Shown: positions 51,209 through 58,660 of the stretch, in pieces
How the letters are laid out: the number at the start of each line of letters is the position of its first letter
Position numbering within the stretch: the first letter of the stretch is position 1
Assembly: GCA_031409515.1 (NCBI GenBank)
Contig: JANNXJ010000005.1
Location: forward strand, 1-64,000
Direction: 5' to 3'
Source of the DNA: SHZI01 sp031409515
Lineage (GTDB): Bacteria > Pseudomonadota > Gammaproteobacteria > Steroidobacterales > GCA-2729495
Length of the DNA stretch: 64,000 nucleotides
The notes under the pieces: generated by a model
What the model saw: the letters and a program-made list of their open reading frames with translations, nothing else
What the model was told of the DNA's origin: nothing
Database searches by the model: none
Made by a program: the position numbers and the translations under genes

Positions 51209-51660
51209 GCGCCGGCGGGAAGCCGCTGTCCTGTGGTGCGGTGATCCTGCGGGAGACCACTGCCGGCCTGCGTGTTCTCATGCTGCGCGTCTTCCGCCAC
51301 TGGGACTTTCCCAAGGGCCTGATGGAGGCCGGTGAGACGCCGAAGCAAACCGCGTTGCGGGAAGTCCGGGAGGAGTCCGGCCTTGCGGAGCTGACCTTTC
51401 CCTGGGGCGACATCCACATCGACACCGGGCCCTACAGCCGGGGCAAGATCGCCCGCTACTACCTGGCGCGCACCACCCAGGAAAAAGTTGAGTTGCTGCC
51501 AAGTCCTGACACCGGCCGCCCGGAGCACAGCGAGTACCGCTGGCTCAGTTTCATCCAGGCGCGTCGCCTGGCGTCGCCCCGGGTGGTGGGGGTGCTCGAC
51601 TGGGCCGAGGCTGCAGCTCTAGGAGAGCCGACCGGCGGGATTCCGCCCCATCGCGCCTGA
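51205..51660 (+). CDS. Nudix hydrolase (diadenosine tetraphosphatase-like)
   Basis: 151 residues, GTG overlapping the ybbP stop by four bases. The Nudix box GLMEAGETPKQTALREVREESGL (about 38-60) is a perfect GX5EX7REUXEEXGU match. FRHWDFPKGLME just before it resembles the Ap4A hydrolase group. The final codons and TGA come from REP element C, so the tail PTGGIPPHRA is probably not ancestral. Confidence 0.88.
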   Translation: MSAGGKPLSCGAVILRETTAGLRVLMLRVFRHWDFPKGLMEAGETPKQTALREVREESGLAELTFPWGDIHIDTGPYSRGKIARYYLARTTQEKVELLPSPDTGRPEHSEYRWLSFIQARRLASPRVVGVLDWAEAAALGEPTGGIPPHRA

Positions 51661-52398
51661 AGGCGCTCCTACAGGGGCTCCTGCTGCCCCAGCTGAGCGC
51701 TGCTTCAGGCGCGCAAAACGCACACAGGTCGTGATGAAGCCCAGGGTGATGCAGATTTCGCCCAGATTCGAAATCGGCAGCGCGTAGGTGCCGCTACCAA
51801 AGGCCCCCGCGGCGACAAACATCAGGCCCGAGCCCACGGCCAGCCAGGCCCAGCCCCGCTGGATCCAGAGGGCAATACCCACCGCCAGCACAATCACGTT
51901 GGTGACAATGGCGACCACCGGGGCGTGCTCTCCGCTGGACACGACCTGATCGGTGGGGCTGCAGAGCTGCCCTTCCTTGACTGACGTGGTGTAGCGCACG
52001 GTGTCATCCAGACAGGCGAGATGCAGGTCCATGCTGAAAATCTTGGGGATGTCGTAGGCGCTCAGGCCGACGGCCACGACGCAGAACGCCCCCATGACCA
52101 CTTTGCCCTGGGCCCAGTTGAGGCCGGCCAGGCGCGCTACGGAACCCGCGCCGATCACGAGCAGTGGCAACAGGGACCAATGCCAGGCAAAGGCCGGCAC
52201 CGACACTGCATAGAGCAGGTCACCCTCGCCAATGAAGCGCCCCATGCCGATCCGCAGGTTGTCGTAGAAGAGCAGCGTGCTGGCGATAAGGACAACCAGC
52301 AGGGCAACAGGCCGCCCGTTATCGGCCCACAGCTTCCAGCCCCACAGCCAGATGCTCAGGTGAATGACGGCGAAGACGAGAAAGATCAGAGACAGCAT
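51619..52398 (-). CDS. Integral membrane protein of unknown function
   Basis: 259 residues from ATG MLSLIFLVFAVIHLSIWLWG, with about seven TM segments separated by short loops. A soluble stretch of about 30 residues (LACLDDTVRYTTSVKEGQLCSPTDQVV) has two Cys that could pair in the periplasm. The C-terminal 20 residues (APVGAPSGAMGRNPAG...) are encoded through REP C and across the Nudix gene, so the native end may be earlier. I do not recognise the family. A REP element lies upstream, between it and the hydroxyacid dehydrogenase. Confidence 0.65.
   Translation of the reverse strand: MLSLIFLVFAVIHLSIWLWGWKLWADNGRPVALLVVLIASTLLFYDNLRIGMGRFIGEGDLLYAVSVPAFAWHWSLLPLLVIGAGSVARLAGLNWAQGKVVMGAFCVVAVGLSAYDIPKIFSMDLHLACLDDTVRYTTSVKEGQLCSPTDQVVSSGEHAPVVAIVTNVIVLAVGIALWIQRGWAWLAVGSGLMFVAAGAFGSGTYALPISNLGEICITLGFITTCVRFARLKQRSAGAAGAPVGAPSGAMGRNPAGRLS
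51651..51672. repeat. REP element C (single arm)
   Basis: A 22-bp sequence, TCGCGCCTGAAGGCGCTCCT plus AC, the same arm as in REP B except for one base. It supplies the TGA stop of the Nudix gene and lies within the overlapping minus-strand membrane-protein gene. No second arm is adjacent. Confidence 0.85.
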
Positions 52399-52410
52399 GT
52401 GGGACCCCCT

Positions 52411-52434
52411 GGCAGGAGCGGCTTTAGCCGCGAC
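52411..52434. repeat. REP element D (single arm)
   Basis: GGCAGGAGCGGCTTTAGCCG followed by CGAC: the REP arm with altered stem (GCGGCTTTAGCCGC). It lies in the short gap between the dehydrogenase stop and the membrane-protein start. Same family as REP A-C by the AGGAGCG head and GCGA end. Confidence 0.8.
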
Positions 52435-52450
52435 GTCCCCGGACTCTACC

Positions 52451-53431
52451 TCAGGCCACGCGATTCCGGTGTCCACCTGACAGAAAAGCCTGGAGGTTGG
52501 CCACGATCTCGTCGAGGGCCCTCTGGCGGGATTCCCGGGCGGCCCAGGCAATGTGGGGCGTCACGATAAGGTTGGGCAGGCGGGCCGCCAGCAAAGGATG
52601 GCCTGCCACCGGGGGTTCCTCCGGCAGGACGTCGATCCCGGCGGCGCCCAGCTGGCCGCTGCGCAGCGCAGCCAGCAGCGCGGCATAGTCAACGAGGTCG
52701 CCCCGGGCCGTATTGATGAGCACGGCATCCGGCCGCATGCGGGCCAGAGACTTCTGGTTGATCAGGTGCCGGGTCTCGGGCGTCAGGGGACAGTGGAGCG
52801 AGACCACATCGGCCGCGGTGAGTAGTTCGGGAAGCGGCAGCCGGTCCACGTCCGCAGATGCCTGCTCGCTCGGGCGCTGGCCGGCAGGGCCGAGGCTGCG
52901 CGCCGCCAGCACCCGCATGCCCAGGGCCCGGCCCACCGCACCCACGGCCTGGCCGAGCTGCCCGTAACCCACGATGCCGAGGGTTCGGCCCGACAGCTCC
53001 CTGCCGGGAAAGTCGAGCAGGCAGAAGTGCGGGCTTGCCTCCCAGCCACCCCGTTGCAGCAGCTGCCGGTACTCGTCGAGGCGCAGGGTGAGGGCCAGGA
53101 GCAGGCCGAAGACGTGCTGCACTACCGACGGCGTGGCGTAGTTCCGAATGTTGCACACGGCGATGCCCAGTTCCCGGGCCGCGACCAGGTCCACGTTGTC
53201 CGTGCCCGTCGCGGCCAGGACGACCAGCCGCAGGGACGGGACAGAGGTAAGCCGGGCCCGGTCGAGACGGACCTTGTTGACCAGCAGGATTTCCTGGCGG
53301 GCGATCCGCTCAGCAATCTGCTGGTCCGTCGTCGACCCATGGAGTTCGATGCCGGGCAGGGTGGCCTCAAGCGCTGCCGTATTGATGTCGGCGGGGCCGA
53401 GGGCGTCGAAGTCGAGAAATGCGGCCTTCAA
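52451..53431 (-). CDS. D-2-hydroxyacid dehydrogenase (glycerate/hydroxypyruvate reductase-like)
   Basis: 326-residue NAD(P)-dependent dehydrogenase. Rossmann motif TLGIVGYGQLGQAVG near 147-161. The catalytic Arg is in NTARGDLVDYAAL, the Glu in DVLPEEPP and the His in VTPHIAWAA, all expected. VLAATGTDNVDL and NYATPSVVQHVFGLLLALTL fit the HprA (glycerate dehydrogenase) group best; substrate not proven. Its ATG overlaps the stop of the PEP-carboxylase-like gene by four bases, so the two are coupled. Confidence 0.88.
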   Translation of the reverse strand: MKAAFLDFDALGPADINTAALEATLPGIELHGSTTDQQIAERIARQEILLVNKVRLDRARLTSVPSLRLVVLAATGTDNVDLVAARELGIAVCNIRNYATPSVVQHVFGLLLALTLRLDEYRQLLQRGGWEASPHFCLLDFPGRELSGRTLGIVGYGQLGQAVGAVGRALGMRVLAARSLGPAGQRPSEQASADVDRLPLPELLTAADVVSLHCPLTPETRHLINQKSLARMRPDAVLINTARGDLVDYAALLAALRSGQLGAAGIDVLPEEPPVAGHPLLAARLPNLIVTPHIAWAARESRQRALDEIVANLQAFLSGGHRNRVA

Positions 53432-56169
53432 CCGGAATCCTGCAGCCCGCGGGCAATCCCGTTGACGCTGGCTATCAGCGCGGCGAAGAGGGCTTCGTCA
53501 CCCGTTTCCCGCCAGCGGCGCAGCAGGTCCACCTGCAGGATGCTCATGGGGTCCACATAGGGATTCCGCAGCCGAATGGAACGGCGGAGGGTGTTGTCCC
53601 GTTCCAGCAGCACCTGCTGCTGCTTCACCCGGAGTACAGCGGTGGTGGCGCGTTCGAACTCGTCGGCGATCCGGCCGAAGAATCGTTCGTGGAGCTCCCC
53701 GCCCAGCTGCGAATAGCGCGCAGCGATGCCGAGGTCGCTCTTGGCCAGGGCAGTTTCCACGTCGGCCACCAGGGTCCGGAAGAAGTACCAGCCGTTGTGC
53801 ATCGCCTGGAGCTGCTCCTCGCCAAACTGATCCAGTGCGGCGGTGAGGCCCGCGCCAAAGCCGTACCAGCCGGGCAGGATATTGCGGCTCTGGGTCCAGG
53901 CAAAGACCCAGGGGGCCGTACCCGCGGCAGCGAGCAGGCCATCGGCAACCCCGGCCTCAAGCCCTGAGCCCCGGCGCATCCGCTCGATGACATCCGCCGG
54001 AGTGGCGAGCCGGTAGTAGTCGGAAAAGCCCGGCGACTCCAGGACCAGTGCCTGGTAGTGGGTCCGCGATGCCTTGGCCAGTGCCTGCATGGCGTCTTCC
54101 CAGTCGGCATGGCCCTCAGCTGCCGGGGGGCCACCGGGCCGCAGGAGGCCACGCACTCCGGCCGCCAGGGTCTGATCAAAGGTGCGCAGGGCAATGGCGC
54201 GCACGCCATATTTGTTGGCGACGAGCTCCCCCTGCTCGATCACCCGCACACCGCCGTCGGCGGTGCCCGCCGGCGCGCAGCCGAGGTCCACATGGGCCTT
54301 GCCGCCTCCGGCGCCGATGGCCCCACCGCGACCATGAAAGAGTGTCAGCTGGACGCCGTCCGTGCGCGCCGTTGCGAGCAGCTCCCGCTGGGCCGTCAGC
54401 AGGGCCCAGCGCGCGGAGGCGAGATCGCTCTCGACGTTGCTGTCGGCGATGCCGGGCATGGCCGTCTGCTTCTGGCGACGGGCGTTGAGATGTTCCTTGT
54501 ACATCGGTTCCGCGTAGAGCTGACGCATCAGGGCGGCCGCGCCGGCGAGGCCATGAATGGTCTCGAAGGCCGGGGCGATGTCGAGGGGCACCGTGCCCGT
54601 GCGCTTGCGCAGCTCGCCCCACTGGGCAAGCAGCAGCAGCGAGAGGACGTCGTCGACACCCTCTGCCATGCTGATGATGTAGGTCCCGATGGAGCGCTTG
54701 CCGTACCGGCGCCTGCAGAACGCGATGGCCTGGAAAATCCCGACGGCGCGCTTGGTCTCGTTGTCCATTTCGCCGGCGGGGGATTCGTTGTCCGCCAGCG
54801 CGCGGCGCAGCCGGTGGAGCCTAAAGTCCGGCGACTGCTCCAGCCACTTCGGCTCATTCAGGGCGCGGCCAATTACCTGGCGGTTCGCCAGCGCTTCCTG
54901 CCGGATGTCCAGCGTCATCAGGTGAAAGCCAAAGGTTTCCACCCGACGCAGCAGGCGACGCACGGCAAACAGCCCCGCGTGCTGGCCCCGGTTTGCCTGC
55001 AGACTGCCGGCGATGAGGCGCAGATCCTCCGCTAACTCCTCCGCGGAATCGAAGGGGTACAGGCCCTCTGTGGCCGTGGACTGGAGCCGGGCCATCACGA
55101 GCCGGATGAAGACCCGATAGCGCATGCCCCGATGGCCCAGGGGGGTGATCCCGAGGGCGTTGGGAAAGTGCCCCGAGTAGACGCGGATGCGTTCCTCCAG
55201 GGCCGGTGAAACACCGACGCGGCTAACGCTCTGGCTCATCTTCTCCGCCAGTTCCCGGCACTCCCGGTGGTACAGATCCAGCACCAGTGAGCGCTGCCGG
55301 GCCAGCGTGTCCCGGATGCTCCGCGCCGTGATTTCGTTCCGGCCGACCATGTCGCCGCCAATCCAGGAGGCCATGCGGACCATGACCGGCAGTTCGGTGG
55401 CGCGACTGGCCTCGCCCCAGACCGCCTCGAGGGCGATCTCGGCGGTTTCATAGACGATCGGGATGACCCGGTAGATGCAGTCCGTGAGGAAGAAGAGTAC
55501 GTGCTCCCGCTCGGCGGCGACGGTCCGGGCCTCGGCCGGGTGTTCCTCGGTCTGCCAGATCGCCGTGATGTCATCGCGGATGTTGGCGAGATCCGCGGAC
55601 AGTTCCCGGGGCGACAGCGCGGGGTTTTGCATGTCGATCAGCCGGCTGACGATATCCTTCTGCCGGCGCAGGATGGTCCGCCGCGTGGGTTCCGTGGGGT
55701 GGGCCGTCAGCACGTGCTCCACCTGCAGGGCGGCGAGGGCGCCCCGGGCCTCTTCCAGCGTGACCCCGGCATCCCTCAGTTCAAACAGGGTGTCCTCAAG
55801 GCCGCCGGGCTGCCGGTGCTTGCCCTCCCGCAGGTAGTCCCGACGGCGCCGGATGCGGTGCACGGTCTCCGCCAGGTTGACGGCCAGGAAGTAGGTGGAA
55901 AAACCACGAATGAAGTCCTGGGCTTCGGCGGGTGACAGCGCGGCGACCAGGGCCTCCAGCTGCTGTGCCCCGGCCGCATCTCCCTCCCGGGCAGCGATCG
56001 CCGCGCGCCGGGCCTGCTCCACCCGGCCGAAGAGCGCCGGCCCCCCCTGTTCTTCGAGGAGTTGCCCCACGATGACCCCCAGATCGTGGACGTCCTTGCG
56101 CAGCCCGGCGTCCTTGGGGGAGAACTGGATGTCGCCGCGTTTTTCCGGAGGGGTGGAGGGAGGGGGCAT
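53428..56169 (-). CDS. ppc: PEP carboxylase homologue with altered active site
   Basis: 913 residues, full-length for PEP carboxylase (E. coli 883), colinear throughout. Retained: VLTAHPTE (H138 in E. coli), TLDIRQE (R396), PAFETI (E506), the Asp of GIADSN (D543), FHGRGG (R581), ALAKSDL (K773) and the Arg of IRLRN (R832). Apparently lost: K546 (SDSAKD becomes ADSNVE), R587 (GRGGSIGRGG becomes GRGGAIGAGG), the KRRPTGGVESLRAIPW loop including R713 (becomes GVADGLLAAAGTAPW), and N881 (GMRNTG becomes GLQDSG). It may be a non-carboxylating or repurposed homologue. Residue numbers are from memory of E. coli Ppc. Confidence 0.85.
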   Translation of the reverse strand: MPPPSTPPEKRGDIQFSPKDAGLRKDVHDLGVIVGQLLEEQGGPALFGRVEQARRAAIAAREGDAAGAQQLEALVAALSPAEAQDFIRGFSTYFLAVNLAETVHRIRRRRDYLREGKHRQPGGLEDTLFELRDAGVTLEEARGALAALQVEHVLTAHPTEPTRRTILRRQKDIVSRLIDMQNPALSPRELSADLANIRDDITAIWQTEEHPAEARTVAAEREHVLFFLTDCIYRVIPIVYETAEIALEAVWGEASRATELPVMVRMASWIGGDMVGRNEITARSIRDTLARQRSLVLDLYHRECRELAEKMSQSVSRVGVSPALEERIRVYSGHFPNALGITPLGHRGMRYRVFIRLVMARLQSTATEGLYPFDSAEELAEDLRLIAGSLQANRGQHAGLFAVRRLLRRVETFGFHLMTLDIRQEALANRQVIGRALNEPKWLEQSPDFRLHRLRRALADNESPAGEMDNETKRAVGIFQAIAFCRRRYGKRSIGTYIISMAEGVDDVLSLLLLAQWGELRKRTGTVPLDIAPAFETIHGLAGAAALMRQLYAEPMYKEHLNARRQKQTAMPGIADSNVESDLASARWALLTAQRELLATARTDGVQLTLFHGRGGAIGAGGGKAHVDLGCAPAGTADGGVRVIEQGELVANKYGVRAIALRTFDQTLAAGVRGLLRPGGPPAAEGHADWEDAMQALAKASRTHYQALVLESPGFSDYYRLATPADVIERMRRGSGLEAGVADGLLAAAGTAPWVFAWTQSRNILPGWYGFGAGLTAALDQFGEEQLQAMHNGWYFFRTLVADVETALAKSDLGIAARYSQLGGELHERFFGRIADEFERATTAVLRVKQQQVLLERDNTLRRSIRLRNPYVDPMSILQVDLLRRWRETGDEALFAALIASVNGIARGLQDSG

Positions 56170-56217
56170 GGGGCGTCACGTGCTGGGTGGGGGATATCTT
56201 AGTCCCAAGCGCGCCAC

Positions 56218-56565
56218 TTGCCGATTTGCGATTTTCGGGGCTTCGAGCCGCCGGAGATGGTGAAGCGGAGGCCGGTGGTCATCCTGGCGTCAAACCGGGA
56301 CACCCTGCAGCTGGTTACAGTGATTCCCCTGAGCCACACGCCACCTCGACGCTATCAAATCTGGCACTACCGGGTAGCCGGACCCCTCAAGCCACTGGAT
56401 GAGGGGCCCGCCATTTGCGCCAAGTGCGATCTGCTCTATACCCTGTCGACCGCCCGTCTTGGCCTCATTCGCATCGAGGGTCGTCGGTACGGTCCATTGC
56501 GACTGGCCGCAACCGACTTTCGCGCGATTCGCAGAGCAGCGGTGGCCTCGCTAGGCAGCGTTTGA
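56218..56565 (+). CDS. PemK/MazF-type toxin, apparently without antitoxin
   Basis: 115 residues from a TTG; no ATG or GTG start is in frame upstream before a stop at 56200. The core GFEPPEMVKRRPVVILASN is the typical PemK/MazF N-terminal strand pair, followed by VTVIPLSHTPPRRYQIWHYR, CAKCDLLYTLSTARLGLIR and a helical end. Usual family members begin with a short strand ahead of CDF, so the N-terminus may be slightly truncated. No antitoxin-sized ORF lies upstream; ppc is divergent 48 bp away. Followed by the duplicated RNA units. Confidence 0.7.
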   Translation: MPICDFRGFEPPEMVKRRPVVILASNRDTLQLVTVIPLSHTPPRRYQIWHYRVAGPLKPLDEGPAICAKCDLLYTLSTARLGLIRIEGRRYGPLRLAATDFRAIRRAAVASLGSV

Positions 56566-56581
56566 TTCGCTGCTGGCGTGC

Positions 56582-56612
56582 TTGACAGCGACTTGTCCCG
56601 GTGGGGTAGGCT
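56582..56612 (+). promoter_or_regulatory. Possible promoter ahead of RNA unit 1
   Basis: A perfect -35 hexamer TTGACA (56582-56587) is followed 19 bases later by TAGGCT (56607-56612), a weak -10. If used, transcription would begin about 10 bases before unit 1. Confidence 0.4.
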
Positions 56613-56629
56613 TTCGTCGTGCCCGTTAT

Positions 56630-56732
56630 GGGACTTTAGAGACTTCGGCATACCGTGACTGTCGAAGCTGGACCTGGCGGCGATGACAAGCGGCCTTGCC
56701 CACAAAAAAATCGGGGGCCCCGAAAGGGGTCC
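56630..56732 (+). ncRNA. Putative structured RNA, tandem unit 1
   Basis: Unit 1 of a pair about 70 percent identical. It runs GACTTTAGAGACTTCGGCA, a hairpin (CTTCGGCA/TGTCGAAG), GAAGCTGGACCTGGCGGCGA, TGACAAGCGGCCTTGCCCA, an A-tract, and a hairpin GGGCCCC-GAAA-GGGGTCC at 56714-56731. Unit 2 repeats this order with changes that preserve or extend both stems, while sequence between stems is conserved. This suggests RNA rather than protein. A small peptide starting MTS(G/C)LAHK is also possible in both. A further imperfect hairpin lies at about 56742-56776. Confidence 0.55.
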
Positions 56733-56883
56733 TGGTTGTCACCTGGGGAGTTCGAAGCTTTGCTTCTGACCTCCCAGGAGGCGGTAACGGATTTGGCGCT
56801 TGCCTAAATTTGGTACTGCCACTTTTTCAGACGGCTCTCGGCGCATTGAGGTCCGAGGGTGGTCTTCCCGAGTTCCCGAGAAG

Positions 56884-56985
56884 GGGCTTAAGAGACTTCG
56901 GCAAATCACGTTTGCTGAAGCTGGACTTGGTGGCGATGACAAGCTGCCTTGCCCATAAAATCTGGGGGCGCCGAGAGGCGCCCCT
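56884..56985 (+). ncRNA. Putative structured RNA, tandem unit 2
   Basis: Second copy, about 254 bases after the first. The first stem is longer (CTTCGGCAAA/TTTGCTGAAG with one G-T pair), the middle CTGGACTTGGTGGCGATGAC and CAAGCTGCCTTGCCCA is conserved, and the terminal hairpin is GGGGCGCC-GAGA-GGCGCCCC (56965-56984). A second hairpin GGGGCC-TTCG-GGCCCC then GTTT at 56995-57011 may be the real terminator. The trp promoter begins about 45 bases further on. Confidence 0.55.
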
Positions 56986-57054
56986 AGTGTCTTGGGGCCT
57001 TCGGCCCCGTTTCCCCAGTCTCTGGCCATCAGCCGGATGCCCCCGTCCCCAGCC

Positions 57055-57084
57055 TTGACGCCCCCCAGCAGCCACAGGGATACT
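57055..57084 (+). promoter_or_regulatory. Predicted trp operon promoter
   Basis: TTGACG (57055-57060), an 18-base spacer and GATACT (57079-57084). The predicted start (about 57091) coincides with the ATG of trpL, implying a leaderless leader-peptide mRNA. I see no TrpR-type operator. Confidence 0.6.
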
Positions 57085-57090
57085 GGCCCC

Positions 57091-57165
57091 ATGTTCAAGG
57101 CTCCTCAGACTCTCAGCTGGTGGTGGCGATCCTCAGCTCTCTCCGCAAGGAGGGGCTTGGTTTAG
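57091..57165 (+). CDS. trpL: trp operon leader peptide with three tandem Trp codons
   Basis: 24 residues: M F K A P Q T L S W W W R S S A L S A R R G L V, stop TAG. Three consecutive TGG codons at 57118-57126 are the sensing region. Ribosomes stalled there when charged tRNA-Trp is scarce would leave 57144-57155 free to form an antiterminator. The ATG lies at the predicted transcription start with no Shine-Dalgarno. Too short for ordinary gene callers. Confidence 0.88.
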   Translation: MFKAPQTLSWWWRSSALSARRGLV

Positions 57166-57201
57166 CCCGTCGCCTCCACTTAAGAGCACGAGCAGCCCAG
57201 G

Positions 57202-57236
57202 ACCCATCCTCGCGGAAGCGACGATGGGTTTTTTGT
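57202..57236 (+). terminator. trp attenuator (terminator 3:4 with alternative 2:3)
   Basis: ACCCATC (57202-57208) pairs with GATGGGT (57223-57229), continued by an inner stem capped by GGAA, then TTTTTT: a strong intrinsic terminator 33 bases before trpE. Mutually exclusive pairing is visible: CGCAAGGAGGGG (57144-57155, in trpL) can pair at 10 of 12 positions with CCCATCCTCGCG (57203-57214), destroying the terminator. A pause-type 1:2 pairing joins GTGGTGGCGA (57119-57128) and TCGCCTCCAC (57171-57180). Confidence 0.9.
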
Positions 57237-57268
57237 TTTGCGAAGCATGACTTTTACGAAGCCTTTAT

Positions 57269-58660
57269 ATGAAACCACCCTTTGACATAGCTGCCGATCT
57301 GGATACCCCGGTATCCACGTATCTGAAGCTGGCACCGCTCAAGCCCCGGTACCTGCTGGAGAGCGTCGAGGGTGGTGCCCATCTGGCCCGCTATTCGTTT
57401 CTCGGTTTCGGCGCAGCTGTTGACTTCCGGCTGGACAGTTCGGGGATGACGGTGGCCGGTGAGCGGCACGACCGACCAGCCGGGCGGGATGCGCTGCTCG
57501 CGGCGCTCCGGACCACCCTGGCCAGGGCCCCGCGCCTGGCCCCCGTGATTCCGGACCTGCCTTTCGCTGGAGGTCTGGTTGGTGTGGCCGGCTACGATCT
57601 GGTCCGCTACTTCGAGAAGCTGCCCCATCCGCCCGTCAATCCCAACAATCCTGTAGCCCCGGACGCCGCCTATCTGGCCGCTGAATCACTGCTGATATTC
57701 GACCACCTGACCCGGCGCATCGCGCTGCTCCACGCCGGCACGGAGGCCGAGCGTACGGAACTGCGGAGCAAGGTCATCGCACTGTTGCGCGGTGCGCTGC
57801 CTCCCGCGCCGCCCAAGGGGAGTCACACGCCGGCAAACCAGAGTTTCAGTGGCGACGAGTTCAAGCGGGCCGTGGCGGCCAGCAAGGCGTACATCACCAC
57901 GGGTGATGTTTATCAGCTGGTGCTCTCGGTGCAGTTCACCGGCCGGCACACGCTCTCGCCGTTCGAGACCTACCGGGCCCTCCGGCTGCTCAATCCGTCG
58001 CCCTATATGTTCTTCGTGGATCTGGGCGATATCCAGGTGGCCGGGTCGTCCCCCGAGGCACTGGTGAAGCTGCGCCGCGGGCACGCTTCGCTCCGGCCCA
58101 TCGCCGGGACGCGGCCCCGGGGCGCCACGCCGGAGCAGGATGTTGGTCATGAGAAGTCACTGCTCGCTGACGAGAAGGAAAACGCGGAGCACGTCATGCT
58201 GGTCGATCTGGCCCGTAACGATCTGGGTCGCGTGGCGTCGGCCGGTTCGGTTTACGTGGAGCCCTATCGCTGCATCGAGCGCTACAGCCACGTCATGCAC
58301 ATTGTGAGTGGCGTGCAGGGCGAGCTCGCCGTGGGCAAGGACGCCTTCGACCTGTTCGCCGCCGCTTTTCCGGCAGGCACGCTCGTCGGGGCACCAAAGG
58401 TCCGGGCCATGGAACTGATCGATGAACTCGAAACCGTGCGGCGGGGGCTCTATGCGGGCACCGTGGGCTACTTCGGCAGCAACGGTGACATGGACCAGGC
58501 CATCGCGATCCGCACCCTCATCTTCCGGGGCGAGACCTACCAGTACCAGGCCGGCGCCGGCATCGTCGCCGACAGCGTCCCCGAGGCAGAGTATCAGGAG
58601 GTACTGGCCAAGAGCGCCATCCTGCTCAAAGCCCTCGCCATGGCGGAGAAGGGCCTGTGA
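57269..58660 (+). CDS. trpE: Anthranilate synthase component I
   Basis: 463 residues, chorismate-converting large subunit. The feedback-sensitive LLESVEGG (about 29-36) matches the E. coli Trp-binding LLES. The C-terminal chorismate-binding part has GDVYQLVLSVQF, PSPYMFFVD, SPEALVKL, PIAGTRPRG, DLARNDLGRVA, SYVMH-like YSHVMHIVS, FPAGTLVGAPKVRAMELIDE and QAGAGIVADSVPEAEY. It follows the attenuator and overlaps trpG by four bases. Confidence 0.96.
   Translation: MKPPFDIAADLDTPVSTYLKLAPLKPRYLLESVEGGAHLARYSFLGFGAAVDFRLDSSGMTVAGERHDRPAGRDALLAALRTTLARAPRLAPVIPDLPFAGGLVGVAGYDLVRYFEKLPHPPVNPNNPVAPDAAYLAAESLLIFDHLTRRIALLHAGTEAERTELRSKVIALLRGALPPAPPKGSHTPANQSFSGDEFKRAVAASKAYITTGDVYQLVLSVQFTGRHTLSPFETYRALRLLNPSPYMFFVDLGDIQVAGSSPEALVKLRRGHASLRPIAGTRPRGATPEQDVGHEKSLLADEKENAEHVMLVDLARNDLGRVASAGSVYVEPYRCIERYSHVMHIVSGVQGELAVGKDAFDLFAAAFPAGTLVGAPKVRAMELIDELETVRRGLYAGTVGYFGSNGDMDQAIAIRTLIFRGETYQYQAGAGIVADSVPEAEYQEVLAKSAILLKALAMAEKGL

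Noticed and set aside
56696..57058. 120-codon open frame spanning the second RNA unit
   Set aside because: It crosses two terminator-like hairpins, has no family, and homology between the two units breaks the frame by indels.
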